Positions 19,542-29,446 of a stretch of 37,375 nt of DNA are shown here, one piece after another. The position numbers were made by a program, and so were the translations under genes. Numbering within the stretch: the stretch's first letter is position 1; every line of letters starts with the position of its first letter. The DNA is from Rhizoclosmatium globosum (lineage: Eukaryota; Chytridiomycota; Chytridiomycetes; Chytridiales; Chytriomycetaceae). The notes under the pieces were generated by a model. It made no database searches. It saw only the letters and a program-made list of their open reading frames with translations, and was not told where the DNA came from. The DNA lies in contig MCGO01000300.1 of NCBI GenBank assembly GCA_002104985.1, positions 1 to 37,375 on the forward strand, given 5' to 3'.

Positions 19542-21810
19542 CTAACAATTAGCGAGCCCTTGAATCAACTTATTGTAGTCTACTTTCCGCATCTCTGGTT
19601 CAAACATGCGCAAAATAGTAATGGTTTCCTACAATAATATCATCAGACATTCAGCCAAATCACATAACCAAAACTCACATGTTCCCCAAGTTTATCCCCA
19701 AACACATCCCTACAAGCCTCCAAAACATGCTTCCGGTCCACCAATCCACCTACAACAGCCCCTTTAATCCGCTTATCAACTTCCCCCTTCGCCGCCGGCC
19801 CCACAGCCTTCACAGCCCCTCTCAACCGTTCCAAAACAACCCTCTGATTACTCATATCAAACGCAGGTCCCTTCGCCCCCGTAGTCTCAAGGATATGCTC
19901 CAAGTAATTAAACACAAACTCATCCGCATCCAACAGAATAAACTTGTGTTTAAAGAACACGACAGTAGCGCCAACAAACAAGTCCGCAACGTCATAGTAA
20001 CTAGGGCCGTTTGGATCGTTCAACGAAGAACCAGGTTTCAAGACGTGAGTGCGTTCCATCCATTTCCCGCCGAGTACACCCGCGTTACGTTGTGGCGGCT
20101 CGTAGATTGTAATGGTATCGTCTGCGAGGCGGTACGAAATGACGAAGCGGCGGTTCAAGTCTTCACGGTGTTTAGAATCCTGCCGTTTTTACGGGTTCAT
20201 CAGTTTCAATTCATTTTTGGGAATGGTTTACATACCATCCGTGCAACAAACCGCAGGACCTTATGTTCATTCTCAAGCATCTTGATGAAATCTTTCTTGG
20301 GTGGTTTAAGCACGAGGTACTTGCAGCTTCCAAGAGAGTCTTCGACACTTCCGTAGCCGTTGTACGGAGGAATCTCGATTTCAGTGGGTCCATTGTTGGT
20401 ACGAATGTATCCATCAAGTGGAATGGCACGCATACTTTCAAGAGGGGTGTTGAGGTTTTCTTGGTAGTACCTCTTTGTGTAATCATCACAGTCACGGCTG
20501 TTAATACTTCGTCAATACCCTGCCTCGGCAAAACAAACCACTCACATCAAAAAGTTACGTCCAAGAACATTAATAACGCCTCCAATCTTAAAGTCCTTCC
20601 ACGTATACTTGGACGTATCATTCACATCTACCCCAAATAACAATAAAACATCAGCCCCCCCACTTCCCCCCATCCCTCTACAAAAGAACAAAAAAACCAA
20701 AAACTCACCACTCAACTCCGTAAAACTTTTAGGCAACCTCTGCTTCCTCAACAAAATGGGGAACGGATCACGCCCGTTATTCGGTTTCTTAACCTCACGG
20801 ACTTCAACACAATCATCCACAAGGTAATAATGAATGACAAATTCTCGGATCTCGCCAAACATGCTGTCTCTGTCGTCCCAAATGCAGAAGAAGCGGAGGA
20901 CTTTGCGGTCGTTTTCGAGGAACCGGCGGAGTTTGTCGTTGTGGTCTTTGCCTTGGGTTTGGTTGCGGAGAGGCCGGTTTCTAATGGCTTGGTAGGTGTC
21001 GACGGGGACGGGTTCGGGAGGTCCAACTTCAATGCCTTCCGTCTCCTTCAAGTATTTCTGTCCAACATATAAAGTTAATCCACCACTTCTCTGCGACATC
21101 ACAGCAAAAGCAACTTACGGCAGTAAACTTGTCGCAACTAACAATCCGGAACGTCTTTCCATAAAACGTGATATTAATGCCGACATTAAAGTCACGGACC
21201 GTATAAAACTCTGTCGAGTTCTTTGGGAGTCGTTGACGTTTAATCAAGACCCCTTGCGGGATACCCGAGTTTTCAACAGGAGGTTCAACGACAGAGATAG
21301 AGTCGTCCTCCACAAAGTAATAAATCTTGATTTTACGAAGATGGTATTGTTCCGTGCTCTCGTGAACAGTTTGCTTGAAGTATCCATCAAATCTCAAGAC
21401 CTATTATTTGTTTCACCAATTAACCCCACAAAGTATATACAGAATACAAGTACTCACGACTTTATCAAACGCGACATGAGCAGGCACGAATCGCGGTGCA
21501 GGCAAACTAGCCTTATGAAACTGTTTATCACCATACGTGATAGCAGGGTCACTTTGAATCTGCTCCAACAGAGCATATGGATCAATTTTTTCATTTGTTT
21601 CGATGGGTTCGAGTCCGATTCCAAGAAGTGGTTGTGGTTGGATCGCGTAGCCGTTGCGATAGTCGAGTGAGTGTGGCTTACGAAAGTCGGTTTTCTGTTT
21701 GTGGAGCAATATTCAGTCTCAAATACAAGAAGTTTTGTTCAGACTTTGCGTACCGTGACGTCTCTGAAGGTGTTTCCAGGAAGGAAGGGAATAATTTCGT
21801 GTGTGGTCAT
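19542..21810 (-). CDS. EFHC-like DM10-domain axonemal protein
   Basis: Start ATG 21810 gives [17 protein letters not shown], joined to [16 protein letters not shown], which matches the N-terminus of EFHC1/EFHC2. Three DM10 domains follow in order: residues about 95-190 ([16 protein letters not shown]...), 245-350 ([11 protein letters not shown]...[11 protein letters not shown]), and 415-520 ([14 protein letters not shown]...). Each ends with [16 protein letters not shown] text (the third [16 protein letters not shown]). The final exon ([16 protein letters not shown]) completes about 617 residues, close to the vertebrate length of 640. The family lies inside ciliary doublet microtubules. Its presence implies a flagellated (zoospore) stage. 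Exons are separated by short introns at about 20185, 20490, 20630-20705, 21060-21115, 21398-21458 and 21700-21753. Confidence 0.93.
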
Positions 21811-22113
21811 TTCTGGGATTGTCTTGTTTCGAAAACGTTCGCTTTGAAGAGGAGAATAGGACGCCGGTATTCAACGAACAAGAACAACTGCGATAACAAA
21901 GTAAAAGATCCTCTTTGAAACGGAGAAGGCCGTTCTCTGTGTTGAGAAAGAAATTGTCCATTGTTGGATTGAATGTAAATCTTCCTCAAAGTACACTATT
22001 TTCCTGTATTTTCCGATGAAAGATATCTACATAACCCTAGAATTCAAGAGAATAGATGGTCCAGATGGGTGGGGAAACAAGCTCACGAAAAAGCAAAAGC
22101 AAAACCAAAGCGA
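21811..22113. promoter_or_regulatory. Divergent intergenic region
   Basis: 303 bp between the start codons of the EFHC-like gene (minus) and the coiled-coil gene (plus). It should hold both promoters. I see no defined motif, RNA gene or repeat. Confidence 0.5.
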
Positions 22114-23207
22114 ATGCCATCAACTTCTTCCACCGATTCAAACATGGTCAAAATGTGAGTATATTAATTGATACAGTTGCATTAAACAATGCTAACAATC
22201 GAATGCAGCCGCACTTTGAGCCTTGTTGAATACGAAGCACCTTCATCAAGCTCGTCGTCCTCAATCCGATCCAAAGTAACAACTAGCCCAACTTTGGTTT
22301 CAAATGGCTCAATTACGATGCTGTAAGTACCCTCCCTCTCGCTATCTGTCCATGCTATGAACCATTAACCATCCAACTACTTCGATCCAATCCAACCAGC
22401 AAATACAACAACACCGGCGATTCAACAAAGATTCCCTCGAGAGATCCAGGCTTTTCCAAGGACACGTAAGCCCTTCCCTCGAATTCATCAAAAGGTGGTT
22501 GACAAAGCCCCAGGTCCCGGCCCTGTTCCTACACTGCCGCTTCAGGTGAATCATGCACGCACTTTGCCGTCGAAGGATCGGAATTCTGCCGCTTTTTCGA
22601 AGACCATTTCAAAGGTGCGCTGATCGGAGTTTTCCCCTCTGCTTTCCATCCAATTCCATCAGCAAACAACCTATTTCAAATCAACTTGCATCCGTAAAGC
22701 ATGCATAAGGAATAGATTGGATAATCCTCTCCTTCTCCCCTCCACTCTCTTACATCCAATGACCAACCCTATTCTAATCAAACCCCCTTCACACCAGAAA
22801 TGCAAAAAGACCTCACACGCCTGAAACGTGAATCCCAATCTGCAAAACGCACATCAATCAACCTCCTTAAACAGTCCCAATCCGCTGAAAACAAGGCTGC
22901 TCAACATGTTTCTTCTCTCACAAAGCGTCTTTCATCACTTGAACTCGAAAACTTGGAGTTGCAGGCGAAGGTGGAAGCATTGACGCTCTCGCATGATAAA
23001 TTGCTTCAAATTCAAGAAAATTTGGCTGGTTCTTCCTCTAGCTCTAGAGATGTGGATTCAATTGTTGAGTTGGATGAAGATTCTGAGTTTGATGTACAGG
23101 ACGAGTCGCGTGAGAAAGGGAAAGGAAAAGCAAAGAGAGAAAGCGTTGACGCTAAATCTGGAAAGAGGTTCTCTTTGTTGTCTATGGTTTCTACTGTCTG
23201 GAAGTGA
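22114..23207 (+). CDS. Coiled-coil protein of unknown function
   Basis: Five exons join in frame. The start MPSTSSTDSNMVKI (22114) splices to RTLSLVEYEAPSS, then a Ser/Thr-rich disordered region, then FEDHFKEMQKDLTRLKRE, which opens a coiled coil of about 70 residues (LLKQSQSAENKAAQHVSSLT, LELENLELQAKVEALTLS). The C-terminus is acidic then basic (EKGKGKAKRESVDA) and ends SMVSTVWK. No catalytic domain, signal peptide or membrane segment. The acceptor before the fourth exon could be either of two AG sites around 22503-22512; both keep the frame. Divergent neighbour of the EFHC-like gene. Function not recognised. Confidence 0.6.
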
Positions 23208-23355
23208 TTCTTCTGAACTGGTTCTCAAGAAGTTCAATGCATTTAGCCCCCCACTCCATTTAGCCCATCAGTATCCTTAAAATAAAATACAACTATGAAA
23301 ATTCCTCTTTTGAAAACTATTTATTCAACGAATTTATAAAAAAAGTGATACCCAG

Positions 23356-25126
23356 CTAATTTCCACCACCACAAGCCTCCAAAGTAGTATCCTCCACACT
23401 CCATCCAACACCCTTCCAAACAGTAAACAGACCAGTTGGATCATACTTTTTCTTAACCTTCAACAACCGATCATAATTCTCTCCAAAGAACGCACTCTGC
23501 CAATCCTTTTCATCCACATCAGCTTCATTAAAATAAGTACCAAATCCAGGAGTCAGAGCACGCAACGGATCAGCAGCGGCTGAAACAGCACTACTCACAA
23601 TCGGGGCCAGTTCCGCCAAGTTCTTTGTCCATCCGTTTTGGTAATAAACAAACCAGTACATGTTTCTCCAAGCTGAGTGAATAGCGGTCTCAGAATTATC
23701 CTGGTGGTTATACGGACCTTCCATAACAATAAAGATTGGAAGCGAGGCCAACAGTGGGACTTGAGATTGAGGTGAGCCAGGAGGAATATTCAGGGCGTAT
23801 CCTTCGAGAATCGCGTCAGCCAGCTTGGAAATCGAGTCGGCGCTATTAAATAGTGACTTTGGGATCAGACGGGAGGACATTCGAGCACTGACCCCTGACA
23901 GTTCCGAATCCCACTTAGAAGCGATGGGAAGAATGTCAATAAACTTTTCGAGTGGTGTGATGGTGTGATTTCCAGTCAATAGCCCATTCCATCTCGCAAA
24001 GAAACTCGTCAAGGGCGAAAATGCTTTTGGAATCGTGCTCAAGTTTTTTCCAGGAATCACGTAGCCACCTGCGACTTGGTAGTTTGACAAAACAGCTGAA
24101 GCACTTCCATTGAGTGCCATCATTCTTGGTTGTATAGCGGCAAGAGTAGTTATAAAATCCTTCAATAGACTTGTCGCATTGGCAGAAGTAGCGTCAGCAC
24201 TGACTGTATACTCAAAGTCGAATGAAATCAAAGCTTGTTGAGGATAAACCTTGAACACAACTTCCGTGACAACTCCCCATGTTCCTCCACCGCCTCCTCG
24301 AATTGCCCAAAACAATTCACGGTCGGGAGAGCAGCTGTTGAGTACTCGAGTCGCACCATCAGCAGTCACAATCGTTACCTGCAATACATTATCTGCTCCC
24401 AACCCATAAAGTGGAGTCATAAATCCATATCCACCTCCACTAAACCACCCACCAGCAAGTCCAACAGTAGGACAATGACCACCTGGAATCGTAACCCCAA
24501 CCGAGTCAGCAAAAGTATATGCCTCAAGACCTTGAACTCCCGCTAATAGCAGGCTGGTTATAAGCACCACAAGCATCAAACCGTGGGTAATACTTCTTAT
24601 GTTTCATCTCATGTGTCCAAATCAAGAGAGATCCCGGAGCCGAGGAACGTCCTTGAAGATCGTGGCCCGTATTCTTAATAACAACCTTAATATTGTACCG
24701 CTTTGCAAACAAGATAACAGCAGAGATGTCTTTAGGGCTGGACGCAACAAGTGCGTAAGGAGACAACCTTCCAAGCTCACAAGATCCAGGTCCCACAACA
24801 AGTCCAGGAACGAGTAAATCCATAACACAGTCCTTGCTTCCACAAGTCTCGTAGTTTGTCCAAAATGAAGCACCGGGAGAGTCTGTGCGGCCTTTTGCAT
24901 CGTAGTAGATAGATTGGACGAGTCCGCATTCGTCCGACGTGATGTTCAAGTAGCAAGGGCGGGCAAGTGGCGTCACTTGAATCAAACGGTGGTTTGTTGA
25001 TGCGTTTAATGCCTTCCACTGTTTAACGCTTGGCCAACAGGGCTGTGTTGGTTGGCAGTAGCTTTTTGCGGTAACAACAGATCCGAGAAGGACGACAGCA
25101 GTCAGGTAGTACACTGGAAGTAGCAT
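23356..25126 (-). CDS. Secreted FAD-linked oxidase (BBE family) with an apparent frameshift
   Basis: The start at 25126 encodes a signal peptide (MLLPVYYLTAVVLLGSVVTA). The FAD-binding domain shows KNTGHDLQGRSSAPGSLLIW (His for covalent flavin) and PGGHCPTVGLAGGWFSGGGYG (the Cys of bicovalent-type members), and the C-terminus YDPTGLFTVWKGVG is the BBE motif. These secreted flavoproteins oxidise sugars or alcohols with release of H2O2. Around 24545-24565 the frame breaks: the upstream frame reads YNQPAISG, and the downstream frame continues AGVQGLEAYTFADS, which should directly follow. Both halves are conserved up to the break, so this looks like a small indel rather than an intron (the only GT-AG option would be 28 nt and would remove conserved residues). 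It may be a recent pseudogene or an assembly error. Confidence 0.88.
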
Positions 25127-25288
25127 AGGTGCAGAATGAAAAAAAAAAGCAAAGAAAGTTCCAATTTTTGGATCTAATTAGAAAGTGGAGATTTGCGTGT
25201 AACAAAAATTTTCAGAGGATGTTTAACGGAAATACACAGATCATATTTATTGAAATCAAAAGCAAATGAAGCAAGGAGACCATCACGT

Positions 25289-26149
25289 TTAAACCATCTG
25301 GGCTTGAACAGCAGCAATCTGCGCGTTCACGGCAGCCTGAGCGGTCGGGTCAGTCATGGTGGCCATTTGCTGCTGCAAAGCTTGAATCTGGGCCGTCAAT
25401 GCTGCGTTATGATTCTGATTCGCAGTCAATCCAGTATTCCAAGCGTTGGGAGCGACATTCCAAGCATTCACGCCATTCCAGCCGCTCTGAGCTCCGTTAT
25501 TCCAGTATGGGTTCCAAGCACTTGCAGCCATTTGGGTCTGTGAATAAGAAGCGTTAACAATACCCCCCAACCTTGTAAAAAAGCTTACAGTAACAGCGTT
25601 AATCTGTGCCTGAATCGCAGCCTGAGCATTCACATCGGTAGTTGCGGTCAACTGCTGCTGCAACGCCTGAATCTGCGCCAAGAACGCCTGCTGATTCCCA
25701 TTCCACCCATTACCATTCCACGCGTTTCCATACCACCCATTTGCACCATTCCAATTCTGTCCCCAATACGGACTCCCATTCCATCCGTTCGTCGTAACCG
25801 CAGCCTGATTCATTTGTCCCTGAACATTCACAATCTGCTGAAGAATAGCAGCTTGAGCCGCGGCGTCAGTGGTAGCACCCAATTGCTGCTGAAGGGCCTG
25901 GATCTGCGACAAGTACGCGTTTTGGGTAGTGTTGGTTCCAGTCCAGGTGCTTGACTGTGGCTGGGCAGCAATGGCGTTGATTTGGGACTGGAGAGCGGCT
26001 TGAGTAGCTCCAGTTTGGTCTGGTGAGGAGGCTTGCATTTGTTGGATTTGCTGGATTTGGGCGATGGTTTCTGGTGATTGTGGGGTCGGAACCGCAAGTG
26101 AGAGGAGCGTAAAGGCGATGAGAGCAAGAGCAGATTGTTGGAGAAGCAT
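25289..26149 (-). CDS. Secreted Gln/Asn/Trp-rich repeat protein
   Basis: An N-terminal signal peptide (MLLQQSALALIAFTLLSLAV) is followed by a repeated pattern: helical units close to QIQALQQQLTATTD..AQAAIQAQI occur about four times. They are separated by linkers rich in Trp, Asn and Gly (NGWNGSPYWGQNWNGANG; AWNPYWNNGAQSGWNG). A 51-nt intron at 25543-25593 is removed with the frame kept (INAVT to QMAAS). No Cys or catalytic residues are evident. I do not recognise the family. The design, coiled or amphipathic Q-rich blocks with aromatic linkers, suggests an extracellular structural, adhesive or assembly-prone protein (inference). Neighbours on the same strand are also secreted. Confidence 0.75.
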   Translation of the reverse strand: MLLQQSALALIAFTLLSLAVPTPQSPETIAQIQQIQQMQASSPDQTGATQAALQSQINAIAAQPQSSTWTGTNTTQNAYLSQIQALQQQLGATTDAAAQAAILQQIVNVQGQMNQAAVTTNGWNGSPYWGQNWNGANGWYGNAWNGNGWNGNQQAFLAQIQALQQQLTATTDVNAQAAIQAQINAVTVSFFTRLGGIVNASYSQTQMAASAWNPYWNNGAQSGWNGVNAWNVAPNAWNTGLTANQNHNAALTAQIQALQQQMATMTDPTAQAAVNAQIAAVQAQMV

Positions 26150-26314
26150 TTGAATTGTTTTTGGTATTTGTTTTGGAAGGAAGAAGCAATGAAGGCTGCT
26201 TTTGGATGAGTTTTTCGGTGTGAGAGAATGCGCGGTGTTTGTTTGGATGGTTCACAACGGTGGCGAAGATATTTGTTTACATTATTGAATGTTTATTGTA
26301 CAAAGGAAGAAAGT

Positions 26315-26599
26315 TTATCGAAGACGAGGAGGGCATTTCTTTTTAGCTTTAGTAATTTGAGGAAAATTGTATAGTTGGTATGGCTTGTCTGGAATTATTG
26401 TTGGAGCATCAGGGGTCTTGGTCGCCATTGGTACGGTTGATGTTTGTATTGTTGATGTCAACATTAATGTAGAAGCGGAGAGAGTTTCTGTCGTTGCAAC
26501 AGGCTGATTTGCTACATTCAAATGGTTTTGCAAGCGTGGCGGAGCCATTGTAATAATCGGCGGTTCGGAAATAACCGTAGTCGTGCTTGAGATAAAGGA
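26315..26599 (-). other. Open Ser/Thr-rich frame beyond the LPMO stop codon
   Basis: Directly in frame after the LPMO stop, a 95-codon open reading frame continues (TTTVISEPPIITM...TSTVPM..., ending KAKKKCPPRLR). Its composition matches the LPMO linker. It could be an ancestral C-terminus cut off by a nonsense change, a readthrough extension, or non-coding sequence open by chance. Confidence 0.4.
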
Positions 26600-27472
26600 T
26601 TAAGCACTTGACACTGTGGGTATGTCCATGGAAAGTGAGTTCCCGGGAGTTTTAAAGGCTTGAAAGCTCGTGGTAGCCGTAACTTGTACTGCTGTGGTCT
26701 CTTGGGTTCCTCCCAGATTGCCTGGAAGACTTTTATCAGCGGCCGCATTAGTCTCAGGAACAACTTGGTCTAATTGCGGAACTTGAACTGGTTGAGAAAC
26801 TACAGCTCCACCAGCTTTCACAATCGTCACATCAATGCAGTTCTCAAAGTGCTCAGTGGCAGCAACATGTCTCCCCGTCCAACTCCATCTTAGAATGCAA
26901 TCCGTACAGTCAACATTTTCCACATTCATAAGAGTGAAGTTCCAGTCGAACGTGCACATGTCATTTGTTCGAAGCCCCTTTGGTACATTTTGAGGACATT
27001 GTACGTTTGCTGGGGCGAGTTTTGTGCTTTCGAATGCAGGAGAGATGTTTGGCATTGTAGCACACCCTTTTGGACCATCAACAGAAGCAATTACAGTTCT
27101 TGTGTTGGTTACTGGGTTGATCAGCTCCAATGAACACTCCCTGAAAGAATAAAGGCTTAATATCTTCACGACAGCAATCTTTTAAGCTTACCCTATATGC
27201 TGAGACCCAAGTGAGAATGCAAGTGCAACAGAATGTGAGGACCCCGACGGGCTAAGAATAAATGGTACTCTCGAACTCGATACAGGAGCATTACGACAGA
27301 AAGCCGTTGGATCCGATGGAGCACGCAAGCTATCAATTAAGATGCCCACTTTATCATATCCTCGAGTCGATCCGAGAGTTTCAGTATCCGCCAGTCCATT
27401 GGGGCCATATAACATGCCATGGGCGGAAACCAAGGAGCCGACTAAGAGCAGTGAACAGATATACAGTTTCAT
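26600..27472 (-). CDS. AA11-like lytic polysaccharide monooxygenase (LPMO) or LPMO-like copper protein
   Basis: The signal peptide MKLYICSLLLVGSLVSA ends exactly before HGMLYGP, so mature residue 1 is His, the first copper ligand of LPMOs. The splice at about 27190 forms SLGSQHIGECSLEL with the second His, and the end of the domain CILRWSWTGRHVAATEHFEN(C)IDVTIV has the Trp-rich strand and a Phe at the axial position where AA11 usually has Tyr. Conserved Cys residues pair up as in AA11. AA11 enzymes oxidatively cleave chitin, which suits a fungus remodelling its wall or feeding on chitin. The C-terminal region is Ser/Thr/Gln-rich and likely disordered. A TAA at 26600-26602 ends this frame, but the same frame continues open and Ser/Thr-rich to 26315 (see findings). 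Family assignment is by motifs. Confidence 0.78.
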
Positions 27473-28177
27473 GGAGAATTCTTTGAAGCCACAGCACTGG
27501 TGTCTCTATGCAGATGTTTGGATGTTGTCAGGTGTCTCCGGGTCGCGTTTCAGTTTCAAGCCACCTCAGAAATTTCAAAATTTGAGTTCCAGACACTTCC
27601 TCTTCGTTCCCTTGGTCTTATAATAAGAAATATGCTATAATATCATGCCTGATCCTACAAATGAATGCCTGCATCCTGGGGTAAGTGAAAGTTATCAATT
27701 ACTATGAACGTTTATACACGTTATTTGAATGTATGTAATATCGACTGAAATAAGACGCAATAGAATACGATCCAATCTTCAATAAATTGAAGTAAGACTC
27801 TGATGTTTCATGACTATATAGTTCAGCGCTATCAAATGTCAGGTCATTCAATCTCAAACTCTGAAAAATAACAATCATTCATTGTTACCAAGCGATTCTT
27901 GGGTAAACCATTTAAGATAGCAACACGTAAAGGAGGGAGCTGAAATTCCTTCAAATCTGTCTTCTCACAAAAACTTAAACCACCAACGCGTCAATCCGCC
28001 GTCACCTTCGGCTCACTCATCGCCATTCTACCACCATTTGAAAATTTGTGAGAAATATAAGACGTTAAGGACACAGTAGATTACGTCATGAGGTACAGGT
28101 GTGATATTCATCTCCAACTATTCCAACACTTCCGCCGTCAGCAACCGCGCCACTTACCTGCCCGCCGCCGCCAAAAC
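27473..28177. other. Intergenic stretch, nothing recognised
   Basis: About 700 A/T-rich bases upstream of the LPMO gene. No supported ORF, repeat or RNA gene is seen apart from the tRNA at its right edge. It presumably contains the LPMO promoter. Confidence 0.5.
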
Positions 28178-28249
28178 GAGCGTACCAGGGGTCGAACCTG
28201 GAATCTCTTGATTCGTAGTCAAGCGCGGTAACCATTTTGCCATACGCCC
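28178..28249 (-). tRNA. tRNA-Arg (ACG)
   Basis: The minus strand gives a 72-nt cloverleaf. The acceptor stem is GGGCGTA with TACGCTC (one G-T pair), and the anticodon stem is CTTGA/TCAAG around the loop CTACGAA (anticodon ACG, arginine). The T arm contains GGTTCGACC. A TTTT run follows within a few bases. No intron. Confidence 0.93.
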
Positions 28250-28558
28250 ATAGTGATGAATGCCAAACCATTGCTAAATGATATATAAATCCATTCAATT
28301 GATGTATTAAAATAAATTAAGTATGTATGCCAAATTGCATTGGTGTTTTTCGCAATCTGCGTTAGTAAATTGAAATGCAGAGCGATCGTTCTTCTTGACT
28401 ATACGATGACATTCCCCTTCCGTAAAGACCAAAAAAACAGTTATTAAATCACTCAACTACAGAGGTAACTACAGAGTAACACTTGCTCTTAATTTTCTTT
28501 ATATACTTAAGTGTATTGATAACCTGATCTTTATTTCAATGCATCTTGCAACAATCCA
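28250..28558. other. Intergenic stretch between tRNA-Arg and lectin gene
   Basis: 309 bp, A/T-rich. It contains the 5' flank of the tRNA and the 3' end region of the lectin gene. Nothing else recognised. Confidence 0.5.
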
Positions 28559-29071
28559 TTAAGCAACAGCAACACTCCAAATCTCACGAGCCCCATTATC
28601 AGAGTACAAAACAATACGTCCGTCATTGCGAACACACAGGTCACCAGTTGGTCCGGCAACCATGAAAACAGGTGCAGAACTAGTTTCTGCACACATGAAT
28701 CGGAACCCTTGGTTCAAACAGTACGCAGCACCTTGCCCGTACCCACCCTTTCCCCAAAGCTGCGCGTTCCACTTGGAGACCCAGCATGATTTACCAGAGC
28801 TTGGACCACAGCCCGCCTTTTCCTCGTAATGCAACGCGACAAGGTTTCCATCTTGTTGCAATGTCAAGGTTGTGCGTCCGTCCGGGGACATCAGGTAGCT
28901 ACACTTGAAGAAACTTTGATCAACAGGAAGACAGTTAGCGAAGCCATTGGTCTTTGGACGGACGAGTTTGTAAGTGTTTGGACTGTTGTAGACAGAGTTG
29001 AACCACCAGTCGCAGTTTTGGGCAAGGGCGTGTGCAGAAGTGAGGGCGAGGAGGAAGAGGAGTTGGATCAT
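28559..29071 (-). CDS. Secreted bulb-type (D-mannose-binding) lectin-like protein
   Basis: A single exon of 170 codons. The signal peptide MIQLLFLLALTSAHALA precedes a B-lectin fold with LTLQQDGNLVAL (the QxDxNxV sugar-binding motif) and later GDLCVRNDGRIVLYSDNG, a second, less perfect copy. Six or more Cys residues suggest disulfides. The family binds mannose-type glycans; an extracellular role in adhesion, recognition or defence is likely (inference). It is the last member of the secreted-protein run on this strand. Confidence 0.8.
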   Translation of the reverse strand: MIQLLFLLALTSAHALAQNCDWWFNSVYNSPNTYKLVRPKTNGFANCLPVDQSFFKCSYLMSPDGRTTLTLQQDGNLVALHYEEKAGCGPSSGKSCWVSKWNAQLWGKGGYGQGAAYCLNQGFRFMCAETSSAPVFMVAGPTGDLCVRNDGRIVLYSDNGAREIWSVAVA

Positions 29072-29446
29072 TGAGTTTTCGGTTGTTTAGGAAGTGATGG
29101 GTTGGAATACGTGGCTCGGCATTTTTATAATGTTTTGCGAGCAAGCACAGCCACACATTGCCAAAGCAACACTGCCTCCTTTTCCGTGGGGCGATCTCTT
29201 ACAAAAAACGCGAAGAAATGCGTAGAGACATTATGTTTTCGCTTGTATTGACTTTATCGTTCACATCACCAAGTCCAGCCATCTCAACAACTTAATTTAC
29301 TCTCTGCGTATAAGCATTCACGAAATTTAGAAGTCTAGTTTAAAATATTGTATATTAACTATAGTCTTTTATTCATTGACCACAGTTTCCTGATTTAAAC
29401 ACCAACATTTACAATGGTTTTAGCCGAAACATTTGAAATTATCTAT
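29072..29446. other. Intergenic stretch, nothing recognised
   Basis: 375 bp between the lectin start and the permease stop. A/T-rich with no supported coding or RNA feature; it should contain the lectin promoter. Confidence 0.5.
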
